Assembly (NCBI GenBank): GCA_900542495.1
Contig: UQNW01000016.1
Location: forward strand, 1-64,000
DNA: 64,000 nt
Direction: 5' to 3'
DNA from: an uncultured Roseburia sp.
GTDB lineage: Bacteria; Bacillota; Clostridia; Lachnospirales; Lachnospiraceae
Within the stretch, counting starts at the first letter, position 1. The number at the start of each line of letters is the position of its first letter. Shown here piece after piece: positions 1 to 7,814 of this stretch. A model generated the notes under the pieces. It worked only from the letters and a program-made list of their open reading frames with translations. It was not told where the DNA came from and searched no databases. Position numbers and translations under genes: made by a program.

Positions 1-1
1 T

Positions 2-196
2 AAGAAATACTGTTGGGATATGATTACCATAATGGTGATACTTATAAGCATGGCAATAGCAATCTACTTCGGAGATTGGATAAAGACAGCATTACCACTC
101 AATCTGCTGCTTCTCTTGTTATTCGTACAACTGGTGTATGTTGCAATCAGGTGGTATGTAAAGGGATGGAGGGAAACAAGGGGATATTATCGTTAA
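2..196 (+). CDS. C-terminal end of an unidentified membrane protein, cut by the window edge
   Basis: An open frame enters from the left edge in frame 2 and stops at TAA 194-196. The 64 visible residues hold two hydrophobic segments (about residues 7-21 and 30-50), then a short basic, aromatic tail ending RETRGYYR. This is typical of the end of a polytopic membrane protein. A second frame over the same bases is open but gives a composition unlike a real protein. The gene ends just upstream of the zinc-regulated promoter, so it belongs to the preceding unit. The family cannot be named from this fragment. Confidence 0.55.
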   Translation, partial: KKYCWDMITIMVILISMAIAIYFGDWIKTALPLNLLLLLLFVQLVYVAIRWYVKGWRETRGYYR

Positions 197-222
197 AAGT
201 GATACAAAACTCAGATTTAATA

Positions 223-286
223 TGAAAATGATTTCCAAATTATATTGACAAATTTTAATTTTGTGATAAAATGAAAACTGTTTTCA
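223..286 (+). promoter_or_regulatory. Promoter flanked by two Fur/Zur-type operators
   Basis: A promoter TTGACA (245-250), 16-bp spacer, TAAAAT (267-272) is visible. A perfect 7-1-7 inverted repeat, TGAAAAC-T-GTTTTCA (272-286), overlaps the -10 and start site. A second copy with one mismatch, TGAAAAT-G-ATTTCCA (223-237), lies just upstream of the -35. A 7-1-7 palindrome is the classic architecture of Fur-family boxes. As the first gene downstream is a Fur-family regulator followed by zinc import genes, autoregulation and zinc control of the operon is the natural reading. The metal is inferred from gene content. Confidence 0.75.
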
Positions 287-306
287 AATTGGAGGAGGTG
301 ATTGAT

Positions 307-729
307 TTGGCTAAAGCACCTTATAAGACAAAGCAAATGACCGAATTACTTACCTTTTTGAAATCAGTTCAAGGCAGCCATGTTACCGTAAGCGATATCT
401 GTGCCTATTTTCAGGCGAAGGGGATAGCAGTTGGGACAACGACAATTTATCGCCATTTAGAGAAGATGGTTAAAGAAGGTGTAGTTGCGAAATATGTTGT
501 AGATGGAACCAGCATTGCCTGCTTTGAATATATAGGCGGTCACGAAAGAGAAACTCAGGCAGTATGTTATCATTGCAAATGTGAAAAGTGTGGAAAATTG
601 ATTCACTTGCAGTGCAATGAAGTAGAAAGTCTGAAGCAACATATGATGGAACATCATGGTTTTGAGATGGATTCGCTGCGTACAGTATTTTATGGAATAT
701 GCAGTGAATGCAAAGAAACACAGAATTAG
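307..729 (+). CDS. zur: Fur-family metalloregulator, probably Zur
   Basis: Fur-family repressor of about 140 residues with an N-terminal winged helix (VSDICAYF, TTIYRHLEKM) and a C-terminal metal/dimer domain carrying the structural zinc pairs CEKC and CSEC. HHGF and a His/Cys-rich middle (YHCKCEKC) supply sensor ligands. The TTG at 307 is preferred as start: GGAGGAGGTG at 291-300 sits 6 nt upstream, whereas the ATG at 271 overlaps the -10 and operator and cannot lie inside the transcript. All genes to 6149 follow on the same strand. Zinc rather than iron or peroxide sensing is inferred from the ZnuABC, COG0523 and L33 neighbours. Confidence 0.85.
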   Translation: MAKAPYKTKQMTELLTFLKSVQGSHVTVSDICAYFQAKGIAVGTTTIYRHLEKMVKEGVVAKYVVDGTSIACFEYIGGHERETQAVCYHCKCEKCGKLIHLQCNEVESLKQHMMEHHGFEMDSLRTVFYGICSECKETQN

Positions 730-761
730 AAACACAGTATGATTGTGGGAAAGGAGAACAA

Positions 762-1061
762 ATGAATACGAAGAAAAAAAGAGTATTTTCAATGGCAGTA
801 TGTATTTTATTTTTATTTGTTACATTTGCTTCTCTTTTTTATATTATCAAAGAAGAAAACCACAACTGTACAGGGGAAGACTGTCCTATTTGCGCCAATA
901 TTCATCAGGCAGAGCAGACATTAAGAAATTTGGGTGCCGGTATGGTTATTCATGCAACCGTGAATCCAGTGCTGTTTATGTTTGTATTGGCAATAGCAGG
1001 TCAGGCTTTTGTTGTTTCAAACACATCTCTTGTAAGTCAAAAGGTAAGATTGAATAATTGA
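762..1061 (+). CDS. Small Cys-containing membrane protein of the zinc operon
   Basis: Protein of 99 residues starting at ATG 762 with AAGGAG at 751-756. It has an N-terminal membrane helix (about residues 10-28), a short outside segment with the metal-ligand-like string HNCTGEDCPIC, and a second hydrophobic stretch (about 58-80) ending with Ser/Thr- and Lys-rich residues. I know no function for it. The position between zur and the zinc-binding lipoprotein and the clustered His/Cys ligands suggest a role in extracytoplasmic zinc handling or sensing; this is inference. A hairpin terminator-like structure follows at 1078, so expression of the rest of the operon may be tuned here. Confidence 0.7.
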   Translation: MNTKKKRVFSMAVCILFLFVTFASLFYIIKEENHNCTGEDCPICANIHQAEQTLRNLGAGMVIHATVNPVLFMFVLAIAGQAFVVSNTSLVSQKVRLNN

Positions 1062-1077
1062 AAAAAATTTCCTTAAG

Positions 1078-1115
1078 CAGAAAGGGTAGTCCTAAGGGTG
1101 TACCTTTCTGTTTTT
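1078..1115 (+). terminator. Hairpin with U-tract between the small membrane protein and znuA
   Basis: CAGAAAGG (1078-1085) pairs with CCTTTCTG (1103-1110), followed by TTTTT. It lies inside the apparent zinc operon, so it is more likely a partial terminator or attenuator than an operon end. No good promoter was recognised between it and 1163. Confidence 0.5.
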
Positions 1116-1162
1116 GTACTCTTTTTTAGAAAAAGTGAAGATAAAAACGGAGGTTTTATTCA

Positions 1163-2677
1163 ATGAAAAAATATATTTCTATTCTTTTAGCGGCAGTTAT
1201 GGCAGTAGGATGCCTTGCAGGCTGCGGTCAAAAAAATTCCAATGAACAGGCTGATAATACAGATGATGGAAAACTCAAAGTTGTTACAACAATATTTCCA
1301 GAATATGATTGGGTAAAAGAAATTGCAGGGGATGAAATTTCTAATATTGATCTTACCATGCTCCTTGATAATGGGGTGGACTTGCATAGTTACCAGCCTA
1401 CTTCTGAGGATATTCTGAAAATATCGGATTGTGATCTTTTTGTTTATGTTGGTGGCGAATCCGATAGCTGGGTAGATGACGCTCTGAAAAACGCCACCAA
1501 CAAAGATATGCAGGTTATCAACTTGCTTGATGTTTTAAAGGACAGCATTAAAACCGAAGAATCTATGCCGGGGATGCAGGCAGAAGAAGGACATAATCAT
1601 GGCTATGCTCATTTTGAGGATAGTGATGTACAGGATAGAACATTGTCCGACTGGGATGGTGACTGGCAGTCTGTGTATCCTTATCTGCAGGATGGTGTTT
1701 TAGATGAGGTCATGGAGAAAAAAGCAGAAAGCGGAGAAAAAACAGCAGAAGAATATAAAGAGTATTATGAGAATGGATACAAGACAGATGTTTCTCAGAT
1801 TACCATTGATGCTGAAAATAATACCATGTGCTTTGTAAAAAATGGGGTTGCATCAAAAGCAACTTATGAATATAAGGGTTATCAGATATATGATTATGAA
1901 TCAGGAAGCAGAGGTGTCCGTTATTTCTTTGAAGCAACGAGTGGTGATGCTGATGCACCGAAATATGTTCAGTTCAGTGACCACGGTATTGCTCCGGGAA
2001 AGGCAGAACATTTTCATATCTATGCCGGAAATGATGGATTTGATGCGTTGTCTGAAGAGATGGAAAACTGGCCAACTTACTATCCGGCAGATATGTCAGG
2101 CAAAGAGATTGCTGAAGATATGTTAGAACATGAGGAGAAAGAGTACGATGAACATGTATGGCTTTCTTTAAAGAATGCACAGACTCTTTGTAAAGCAATC
2201 GCTGAAGCTTTAGAAACAGCAGATCCTGAGCATAAAGATGTTTATGCAGCAAACGTTGATTCTTATCTGGAAAAACTTTCTTCACTTGATGGTCAGTATC
2301 AGGATGCGGTAGCGAACGCTTCACAGAAAACGTTGCTTTTTGGAGACCGTTTCCCATTCCGTTATATGGTGGATGATTATGGCTTAAAATATTATGCGGC
2401 GTTTGCAGGCTGCTCTGCTGAAAGTGAAGCAAGTTTTGAAACAATCTCTTTCCTTGCAAAGAAGGTAGATGAACTTGGCTTGAAAAATATTATGACGATT
2501 GAGAATTCAGATCAGAAAATTGCAAAAACGATTCGTGACAATACAAAAGATAAAAATCAGGAAATTCTTTCCTTAGATTCCATGCAGTCTACAACTTCTG
2601 AAGATGTCAAAAATGGAACAACATATCTTTCTGTTATGGAAAGCAACTTAGATGTTTTAAAGAAGGCAATGCAGTAA
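1163..2677 (+). CDS. znuA: Zinc ABC transporter substrate-binding lipoprotein with an inserted ZinT domain
   Basis: Lipoprotein of 504 residues (lipobox LAGC, lipidated Cys21). Residues about 38-140 are the N-lobe of a cluster A-I metal-binding protein, including the ligand His75 in DLHSYQPT. The His-rich loop (EEGHNHGYAH) then runs into a complete ZinT/YodA-like domain (about 150-325; HFHIY and SDHG look like zinc ligands). The ZnuA fold resumes at YDEHVWLS (His331). In AdcA-type fusions ZinT is C-terminal; here it sits inside the loop. The usual third ligand histidine is replaced by GDRFPF, so an Asp may serve. It should feed zinc to ZnuBC, encoded downstream. Confidence 0.9.
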   Translation: MKKYISILLAAVMAVGCLAGCGQKNSNEQADNTDDGKLKVVTTIFPEYDWVKEIAGDEISNIDLTMLLDNGVDLHSYQPTSEDILKISDCDLFVYVGGESDSWVDDALKNATNKDMQVINLLDVLKDSIKTEESMPGMQAEEGHNHGYAHFEDSDVQDRTLSDWDGDWQSVYPYLQDGVLDEVMEKKAESGEKTAEEYKEYYENGYKTDVSQITIDAENNTMCFVKNGVASKATYEYKGYQIYDYESGSRGVRYFFEATSGDADAPKYVQFSDHGIAPGKAEHFHIYAGNDGFDALSEEMENWPTYYPADMSGKEIAEDMLEHEEKEYDEHVWLSLKNAQTLCKAIAEALETADPEHKDVYAANVDSYLEKLSSLDGQYQDAVANASQKTLLFGDRFPFRYMVDDYGLKYYAAFAGCSAESEASFETISFLAKKVDELGLKNIMTIENSDQKIAKTIRDNTKDKNQEILSLDSMQSTTSEDVKNGTTYLSVMESNLDVLKKAMQ

Positions 2678-2690
2678 GGAGAGACAAAAG

Positions 2691-2852
2691 ATGTCAAACA
2701 GTGCAAGAGTAAAAATCGTTTTGGCGTGTACAGAATGTGGTGACAGAAATTATACAACAACGAAAAATAAGAGACTTCATCCAGAACGGATGGAAGTTAG
2801 AAAATATTGTCCAAGATTAAGAAGATATACCATTCATAAAGAAACAAAGTAA
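2691..2852 (+). CDS. rpmG: Ribosomal protein L33 paralogue with an incomplete zinc site
   Basis: A 53-residue protein with unmistakable L33 features: VKIVLACTEC, RNYTTTKNK, ending TIHKETK. Start ATG 2691 follows AAGGAGAG. L33 normally binds zinc with two CxxC knuckles. The first (CTEC) is intact, but the second reads CPRL instead of CPxC, so only three of four cysteines remain. Zinc-regulated copies of L33, L31 and S14 with degraded knuckles are known to replace zinc-loaded versions during zinc starvation. The location between znuA and a COG0523 gene supports that role. It is short enough to escape automated calling. Confidence 0.88.
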   Translation: MSNSARVKIVLACTECGDRNYTTTKNKRLHPERMEVRKYCPRLRRYTIHKETK

Positions 2853-2866
2853 AGGGAAGCATACAA

Positions 2867-3994
2867 ATGTTTAAAAGAAAGAAAAAACCCGTAACAATCA
2901 TCACAGGGTATCTTGGATCGGGAAAAACAACCGTTATGAATGAACTGCTGAGAAATAAAGGTTCTGAAAAAATAGCAGTTATTGTAAATGACATGAGGAG
3001 CATCAATATTGATGCTTCCCTTATAAAAAGTACGAATGTAGCGCAACATGATGTGAGCATGGTGGAATTATCCAATGGATGCATTTGCTGTACGTTACAG
3101 GATGCATTTATGAATCAGATTAACAATATTGCGGATAATAAAGATGTTGAGAAGATATTGGTTGAAGCATCTGGGATCAGTGATCCGTCTGCTATAGCAG
3201 CCGGGTTTATAGAATATCAGAGGATGGGACTGAGTAAGAATGTGTATTTGGATTCTATTGTATGTGTAGCGGATGCAGATAGAATTTACACTGAATTTTT
3301 AGATGATTTAAAAGAAGCAGACAGTACATATGCAGACCAGGATCCGGATATCATCAATCTGGTAATCGATCAGATTGAATTTTGCAATACCATACTGTTA
3401 AATAAATGTGATTTGCTGTCAGCGGATAAAATAGAACAGGTATATAAGACCATACGGACACTGCAAAAGGATGCAGATATTATCCAATGTATTCAGGGCA
3501 AGGTAAATCCGGACAGAATTTTCAATAATAAAAAATTTGATTTTGAAAAAATCATGCAGTCATCAAGAATTCAGGAGCAGCTTTCAAGGGGAAAGCAGGA
3601 AGAAATTCAAGATGAGCATGGAATTACTTCTTTTTTGTATGAAGAAAAAAAGCCATTTGATTATGACAAGTTTATGGCATTTCTGGAAAATGATTATCCG
3701 GAAGAAATCATTCGTGCAAAAGGATATGTGTGGTTTTATGACGATGATATACATGTACAGCTTTTTGAACAGGCGGGAAGAAATGCTTCGGTAACGATTG
3801 TATCAAATTGGCTGGCGGCATTTGGAGAAAAAGAAAGAGAACGTGAAATACGGGAAAATCCGGAAATTCTGGAAGACTGGGACGAAAAATACGGGGACAG
3901 ACTCAATCAGATTGTTTTCATAGGGAAAAATTTGGATAGAGATCAGATAATTTCAAGATTACAAATCTGCTTACATGAGAAGTCATTGGCATGA
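2867..3994 (+). CDS. COG0523/CobW-family GTPase, putative zinc metallochaperone
   Basis: G3E GTPase of 375 residues: Walker A GYLGSGKTT (14-22), the family metal motif GCICC (71-75, CxCC), and the guanine-specificity motif NKCD (179-182). The C-terminal CobW_C half includes KGYVWF. Zur-controlled members such as B. subtilis YciC/ZagA are thought to deliver zinc to essential enzymes during deficiency. Position within an operon for zinc import and an alternative L33 fits this. Start ATG 2867 has AAAGGGAAGC upstream, 14 bases after rpmG. The client protein cannot be told from sequence. Confidence 0.88.
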   Translation: MFKRKKKPVTIITGYLGSGKTTVMNELLRNKGSEKIAVIVNDMRSINIDASLIKSTNVAQHDVSMVELSNGCICCTLQDAFMNQINNIADNKDVEKILVEASGISDPSAIAAGFIEYQRMGLSKNVYLDSIVCVADADRIYTEFLDDLKEADSTYADQDPDIINLVIDQIEFCNTILLNKCDLLSADKIEQVYKTIRTLQKDADIIQCIQGKVNPDRIFNNKKFDFEKIMQSSRIQEQLSRGKQEEIQDEHGITSFLYEEKKPFDYDKFMAFLENDYPEEIIRAKGYVWFYDDDIHVQLFEQAGRNASVTIVSNWLAAFGEKEREREIRENPEILEDWDEKYGDRLNQIVFIGKNLDRDQIISRLQICLHEKSLA

Positions 3995-4022
3995 AAAAAG
4001 AAGTATTGTAGTAGGAGGAAGC

Positions 4023-4703
4023 ATGGAACAGATTACCTGCAAAAATCTGGCGATTGGTTATGATGGAAAGGTTCTGTTAAAAGATATTAACTTTTCTGTG
4101 AAAAGTGGAGACTATCTTTGTATTATAGGAGAAAATGGTTCAGGTAAGTCAACTTTGATGAAAACTTTACTGAATCTGCAACAACCTATTAGTGGGAAGA
4201 TTTTATATGGAGCTGGAGTAAAGAGTGATGAAATCGGATATTTACCTCAACAAACCGTAATACAAAAAGATTTTCCTGCATCAGTGAGAGAAATCGTTCT
4301 CTCCGGATGCCAGAATCGTGTTGGGATGCGTCCGTTTTATAACCGATCAGAGAAAAAGTGTGCGAGTGAAATGATGGAAAAGCTGCAGATTACAAATCTG
4401 GAAAATCGCTGTTACCGTGAACTATCAGGTGGACAGCAGCAGAGAGTTTTACTTGCGAGAGCATTATGCGCAACAAAGAAAATATTATTATTAGATGAAC
4501 CAGTATCGGGACTGGATCCCAAAGTAACCGAGGAGATGTATCGTCTTATTGAGAAAATAAATTGTGAGGATAGGATTACAATTATTATGATTTCCCATGA
4601 TATAAAGGCAACAACGAACTATGCCAGCCATATATTGCATATTGGAGAAGAAATATTTTATGGAACACGGCAAGAGTATGAAAGAAGGTGTACTATTGAT
4701 TGA
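4023..4703 (+). CDS. znuC: Zinc ABC transporter ATP-binding protein
   Basis: ABC ATPase of 226 residues: Walker A GENGSGKST, Q-loop LPQQ, signature LSGGQQQRVLLARAL, Walker B ILLLDEPVSGLD, switch His in MISHD. This is the size and motif set of ZnuC/AdcC/MntB-type import ATPases. Start ATG 4023 is chosen for AGGAGGAAGC directly upstream; an earlier in-frame ATG would overlap the GTPase. It overlaps the permease start that follows, so it is translationally coupled in the operon. The zinc assignment rests on the neighbours. Confidence 0.9.
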   Translation: MEQITCKNLAIGYDGKVLLKDINFSVKSGDYLCIIGENGSGKSTLMKTLLNLQQPISGKILYGAGVKSDEIGYLPQQTVIQKDFPASVREIVLSGCQNRVGMRPFYNRSEKKCASEMMEKLQITNLENRCYRELSGGQQQRVLLARALCATKKILLLDEPVSGLDPKVTEEMYRLIEKINCEDRITIIMISHDIKATTNYASHILHIGEEIFYGTRQEYERRCTID

Positions 4704-5538
4704 TAAATTGATTTTTTATTTTCAATATCCATTTGTAAGATATGCTCTGATTGTTGGGGTGTTAATCGCACTTTGTTCTTCCTTACTCGGTGTTACCTTA
4801 GTGCTGAAGCGATTCTCCTTTATTGGAGATGGATTATCACACGTTGCTTTTGGAGCTATGGCGGTAGCATCAGTTTTAAATTTTACAAATAATATGATAT
4901 TCATTTTACCCGTAACGGTTATTTGTGCTGTTTTGTTACTGCGGACAGGGCAGAACACAAAAATTAAAGGAGATGCAGCGGTTGCCATGATTTCTGTAGG
5001 GGCGTTGGCAATCGGTTATCTTCTCATGAATTTATTTTCCACAGGTCCGAATCTTTCAGGAGATGTGTGCAGTACACTGTTTGGTTCAACATCCATATTA
5101 ACCTTGACGAAAGGGCAGGTGGTATTATGCAGTGTTTTATCAGTTATTGTTGTGGCTATTTTTATTATATTTTATCAGAAAATTTTCTGTGTTACCTTTG
5201 ATGAAACATTTGCAAAAGCTACAGGAATGAAAACGGACTTTTACAATCTGCTAATAGCTGTTATTACAGCGGTAATCATTGTTCTTGCCATGAATTTAGT
5301 TGGATCTTTGCTGATTTCGGCATTGGTAATATTTCCGGCATTGTCAGCTATGCGTGTATATAAGACGTTCTTTAGTGTTACAATTTGTTCAGTCGTATTA
5401 TCTGTGCTCTGTGCAGTTATTGGGATTCTATTGTCCATTCTGGCAGGTACGCCAGTAGGCTCGACGATTGTAGCAATCGACATTGTGGCATTTATGATCA
5501 GCTGTGCTGTGGGAAAAGTGGCAGGAGGAAGAGCATGA
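4696..5538 (+). CDS. znuB: Zinc ABC transporter permease
   Basis: About 280 residues with eight or nine hydrophobic segments, an ABC-3 family permease: FIGDGLSHVAFGAMA early and the conserved NLVGSLLISALVIFPALSA near two thirds. The likely start is TTG 4696, with AAGGTG five bases upstream, overlapping the znuC stop by eight bases. An ATG at 4678 in the same frame is possible but has no ribosome site. Together with the lipoprotein and ATPase it completes a zinc importer in the cytoplasmic membrane. Confidence 0.88.
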   Translation: MIDKLIFYFQYPFVRYALIVGVLIALCSSLLGVTLVLKRFSFIGDGLSHVAFGAMAVASVLNFTNNMIFILPVTVICAVLLLRTGQNTKIKGDAAVAMISVGALAIGYLLMNLFSTGPNLSGDVCSTLFGSTSILTLTKGQVVLCSVLSVIVVAIFIIFYQKIFCVTFDETFAKATGMKTDFYNLLIAVITAVIIVLAMNLVGSLLISALVIFPALSAMRVYKTFFSVTICSVVLSVLCAVIGILLSILAGTPVGSTIVAIDIVAFMISCAVGKVAGGRA

Positions 5539-6149
5539 AAAATTTGAAAAAATGTATGGTTTTGCTTTTATGCATTCTCCTGATAACTGGATGTAGTAAT
5601 AAAAAAGGCACGAACGGAAAAGGTGTCAACAATACAAATTCGATTGAAAAAGTAATAGATAATCAGATAGCGAATGAAGATGGTAAAACTGAGACTACGG
5701 AAAGTGAGAAAGCCTCATCCGATGTCGAATCAAACAAAGATATTGAAGACACAATAAGTGGGGCAGAAAACGTCAGGGATACAGACGAAACAGTTGACTA
5801 TGACCTTACGCAAATGAGCAGTGACATGGTGTATGCAACAGTATATCAGATGATGGTTACACCAGAAGAGTATGAAGGAAAAACATTCCGTATTGATGGA
5901 AATTTTTATGCAACCTATTACGAAGCTACAAAAAAATACTATTTCTATTGCATTATTCAGGATGCAACAGCCTGTTGTGCTCAGGGAATGGAATTCATAT
6001 GGGATGATGGCTCTCATATTTATCCGGATGAGTACCCGGAAGATAATGCAGAAATCGTAGTGGAAGGAACTTTTGAGACATACAGGGAAGATGGTGATGA
6101 AAATTTGTATTGCAGGTTGTCTGATGCAATATTACAGCAGAAAAATTAA
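5535..6149 (+). CDS. Lipoprotein ending the zinc operon, OB-fold-like C-terminal half
   Basis: Lipoprotein of 204 residues; start ATG 5535 overlaps the permease stop (ATGA) and follows AGGAGGAAGAG. Signal peptide ends with LLITGCS (Cys17). Residues about 20-90 are a low-complexity Asn/Asp/Glu/Thr linker. From about 95 a compact domain (VTPEEYEGKTFRIDGNF ... VVEGTFETY ... LYCRLSDA) looks like a beta-rich OB-type fold with a paired Cys (ACCAQG). Similar domains occur in Zur-controlled membrane proteins of Firmicutes (DUF1980-like), from memory. A role in surface zinc handling is inferred from the operon only. Confidence 0.72.
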   Translation: MKNLKKCMVLLLCILLITGCSNKKGTNGKGVNNTNSIEKVIDNQIANEDGKTETTESEKASSDVESNKDIEDTISGAENVRDTDETVDYDLTQMSSDMVYATVYQMMVTPEEYEGKTFRIDGNFYATYYEATKKYYFYCIIQDATACCAQGMEFIWDDGSHIYPDEYPEDNAEIVVEGTFETYREDGDENLYCRLSDAILQQKN

Positions 6150-6176
6150 AAATGTAAATCTTTTAGTTTTAGGTAG

Positions 6177-6210
6177 GAAACATGGCAGGAATCTCTAAAG
6201 CCCATGTTTC
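6177..6210. other. Short perfect hairpin after the zinc operon
   Basis: GAAACATGG (6177-6185) pairs perfectly with CCATGTTTC (6202-6210) across a 16-nt loop. There is no U-tract, so it may stabilise the 3' end rather than terminate. Confidence 0.35.
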
Positions 6211-6258
6211 ATATAGCAGAGGACTGGTTGAAATTGAATTTTTATAATGAATCTAATT

Positions 6259-6294
6259 AAGCAGCCTGTATGTAACAAAGCATACTGGCTGCTT
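6259..6294. terminator. Hairpin between convergent genes
   Basis: AAGCAGCCTGTATG (6259-6272) pairs with CATACTGGCTGCTT (6281-6294) apart from one T-T mismatch, with an 8-nt loop. It lies between the plus-strand zinc operon and the minus-strand DUF6061 gene, where a bidirectional terminator is expected. The flanking U-tracts are poor. Confidence 0.5.
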
Positions 6295-6298
6295 GTGG

Positions 6299-6535
6299 TT
6301 ATAATTCTAATGAATTTTCCGCATCTACCCACATCTGCATAGTACCATCAAGATATAATCTTGCATATTCAAGTGGTTCATCAATGGCAAGTGCGTTTAA
6401 TGCACAGTCTGATCCGGGTGTGGTTTTTAAATCCTTCTCAGCTTCCCAACAATCAATGCGAAGCATGTAGCCAGCAGAAGTATAAACATCAATACTGTTG
6501 CGTTGTGGATTGTATTCTGCAAATATGGTTTTCAT
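6299..6535 (-). CDS. DUF6061-like small protein
   Basis: Protein of 78 residues beginning MKTIFAEYNPQRNSI, with a conserved-looking middle RIDCWEAEKDLKTTPGSDC and C-terminus EYARLYLDGTMQMWVDAE. I recognise it as the small DUF6061 family common in Lachnospiraceae; function unknown. The ATG at 6535 is chosen because AAGGAG lies about ten bases upstream; an in-frame ATG at 6556 lacks a site. It has no signal peptide or membrane helix and probably stands alone, with low-GC DUF-free sequence upstream. Confidence 0.65.
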   Translation of the reverse strand: MKTIFAEYNPQRNSIDVYTSAGYMLRIDCWEAEKDLKTTPGSDCALNALAIDEPLEYARLYLDGTMQMWVDAENSLEL

Positions 6536-6650
6536 CGTATCAAATCTCCTTATCATTCAATCAATCATCAGTTACAAAAATCAGAAGCATTTCAATCAGT
6601 TCACCATGTCACTTTTATTTTGTGTTATACTGTTTTATATAATTTTTTTG

Positions 6651-6797
6651 CCCTTGTATTTTCCCTTATCAGAGTTCGTAAACACTGGTGGGACGATATA
6701 ACACAAGGGAAACAATAAGGGAAAGCTCACCTGCGACAAATCCAGCGTTTTCAAGGGTTTACAGTGAATTTAATAACAAAGTATAACAGTTATTAAA
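6651..6797. repeat. Clustered short inverted repeats upstream of the epimerase gene
   Basis: The 290-bp stretch 6557-6846 has no gene. It holds CCCTTGT (6651-6657) and TTTCCCTTAT (6660-6669), mirrored by ACAAGGG (6703-6709) and ATAAGGGAAA (6715-6724): four copies of an AYAAGGG motif in two orientations. A perfect 9-bp inverted repeat TTTAATAAC/GTTATTAAA (6769-6777, 6789-6797) follows about 50 bp before the epimerase start. The arrangement resembles binding arrays of integrases or repressors, but no integrase gene is near. Confidence 0.45.
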
Positions 6798-6846
6798 TCT
6801 CATAAAACAGGTGTAATCTCAATCGAAATTTGTAAAGGAGAACTTT

Positions 6847-7755
6847 ATGAAAAGTATATTAGTGACAGGTGGAACAACTTTTGTAAGTAAATATGTGGCA
6901 GAATATTTTGTGAATGCGGGTTATGAAGTATTTGTACTTAACAGAAATTCTAAACCACAAGTTCAGGGAGTAAAACTTATTCAAGGCGATAGGCATAATT
7001 TGGGTGGTGTATTGAAGGATACATTCTTTGATGTTGTAGCTGATATAACGGCTTATAACGATAAAGATATAATTGATTTTGTTAAGGAATTAGGTTCTTT
7101 TGATCAGTATATTATGATTAGTTCGAGTGCTGTTTATCCAGAGTATGGTGTTCAGCCATTTCTGGAAGAATCAGAGAAATCCAAAAATAAGTTTTGGGGT
7201 GCATATGGAACTGATAAAATAGCAGCTGAAAAGGCATTGCTTGAAAGAGTGAAAGATGCATATATATTAAGACCGCCTTATTTATATGGACCAATGAATA
7301 ATGTGTATAGAGAGGCTTTTGTATTTGATTGCGCCTTGGCAGACAGAAAATTCTATTTACCACAAGATGGTAGTATGAAATTACAATTTTTTCATGTGAA
7401 AGATTTATGCAGGTTGATGGAGGTAATAATTAAAGAAAAGCCTAAAGAACATATTTTAAATGTTGGTAATGTTGAAACAGTTTCTATTAAAGATTGGGTA
7501 ACAAAATGCTATGAAAGCTTAGGAAAAATACCGGAATTTGTAAATGTTTATGAGGAGATTGAACAGAGAAATTATTTTAGTTTTTACAACTATGAGTACT
7601 ATTTGGATGTATCACGTCAAAGTAAAATATATCCAGAAACCACATCATTAGAAGACGGATTGAGAGATAGTGTTAAATGGTATTTGGAACATAGCGCAGA
7701 GGTAAATAAGAAACCATATTTTGAATATATAAATGAAAATTTAGTGGAGAGTTAA
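6847..7755 (+). CDS. NAD-dependent epimerase/dehydratase family protein (SDR)
   Basis: Extended short-chain dehydrogenase/reductase of 302 residues. The N-terminal Rossmann motif is GGTTFVSKYVA, the unusual GGTxFxS form of the isoflavone-reductase-like/epimerase group. Catalytic candidates are SSSAVY and YGTDKIAAEK (YxxxK), and RPPYLYGP is the usual substrate-side motif. ATG 6847 follows AAAGGAGAACTTT. The substrate cannot be told. The gene and its neighbour are visibly more AT-rich than the flanks and sit behind an inverted-repeat cluster, consistent with acquisition by transfer. Confidence 0.82.
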   Translation: MKSILVTGGTTFVSKYVAEYFVNAGYEVFVLNRNSKPQVQGVKLIQGDRHNLGGVLKDTFFDVVADITAYNDKDIIDFVKELGSFDQYIMISSSAVYPEYGVQPFLEESEKSKNKFWGAYGTDKIAAEKALLERVKDAYILRPPYLYGPMNNVYREAFVFDCALADRKFYLPQDGSMKLQFFHVKDLCRLMEVIIKEKPKEHILNVGNVETVSIKDWVTKCYESLGKIPEFVNVYEEIEQRNYFSFYNYEYYLDVSRQSKIYPETTSLEDGLRDSVKWYLEHSAEVNKKPYFEYINENLVES

Positions 7756-7814
7756 TTTGAATAGCAATCGTTATAAAGAATACTATAAATTCAATTTGTG
7801 GAGGATACTGACTT

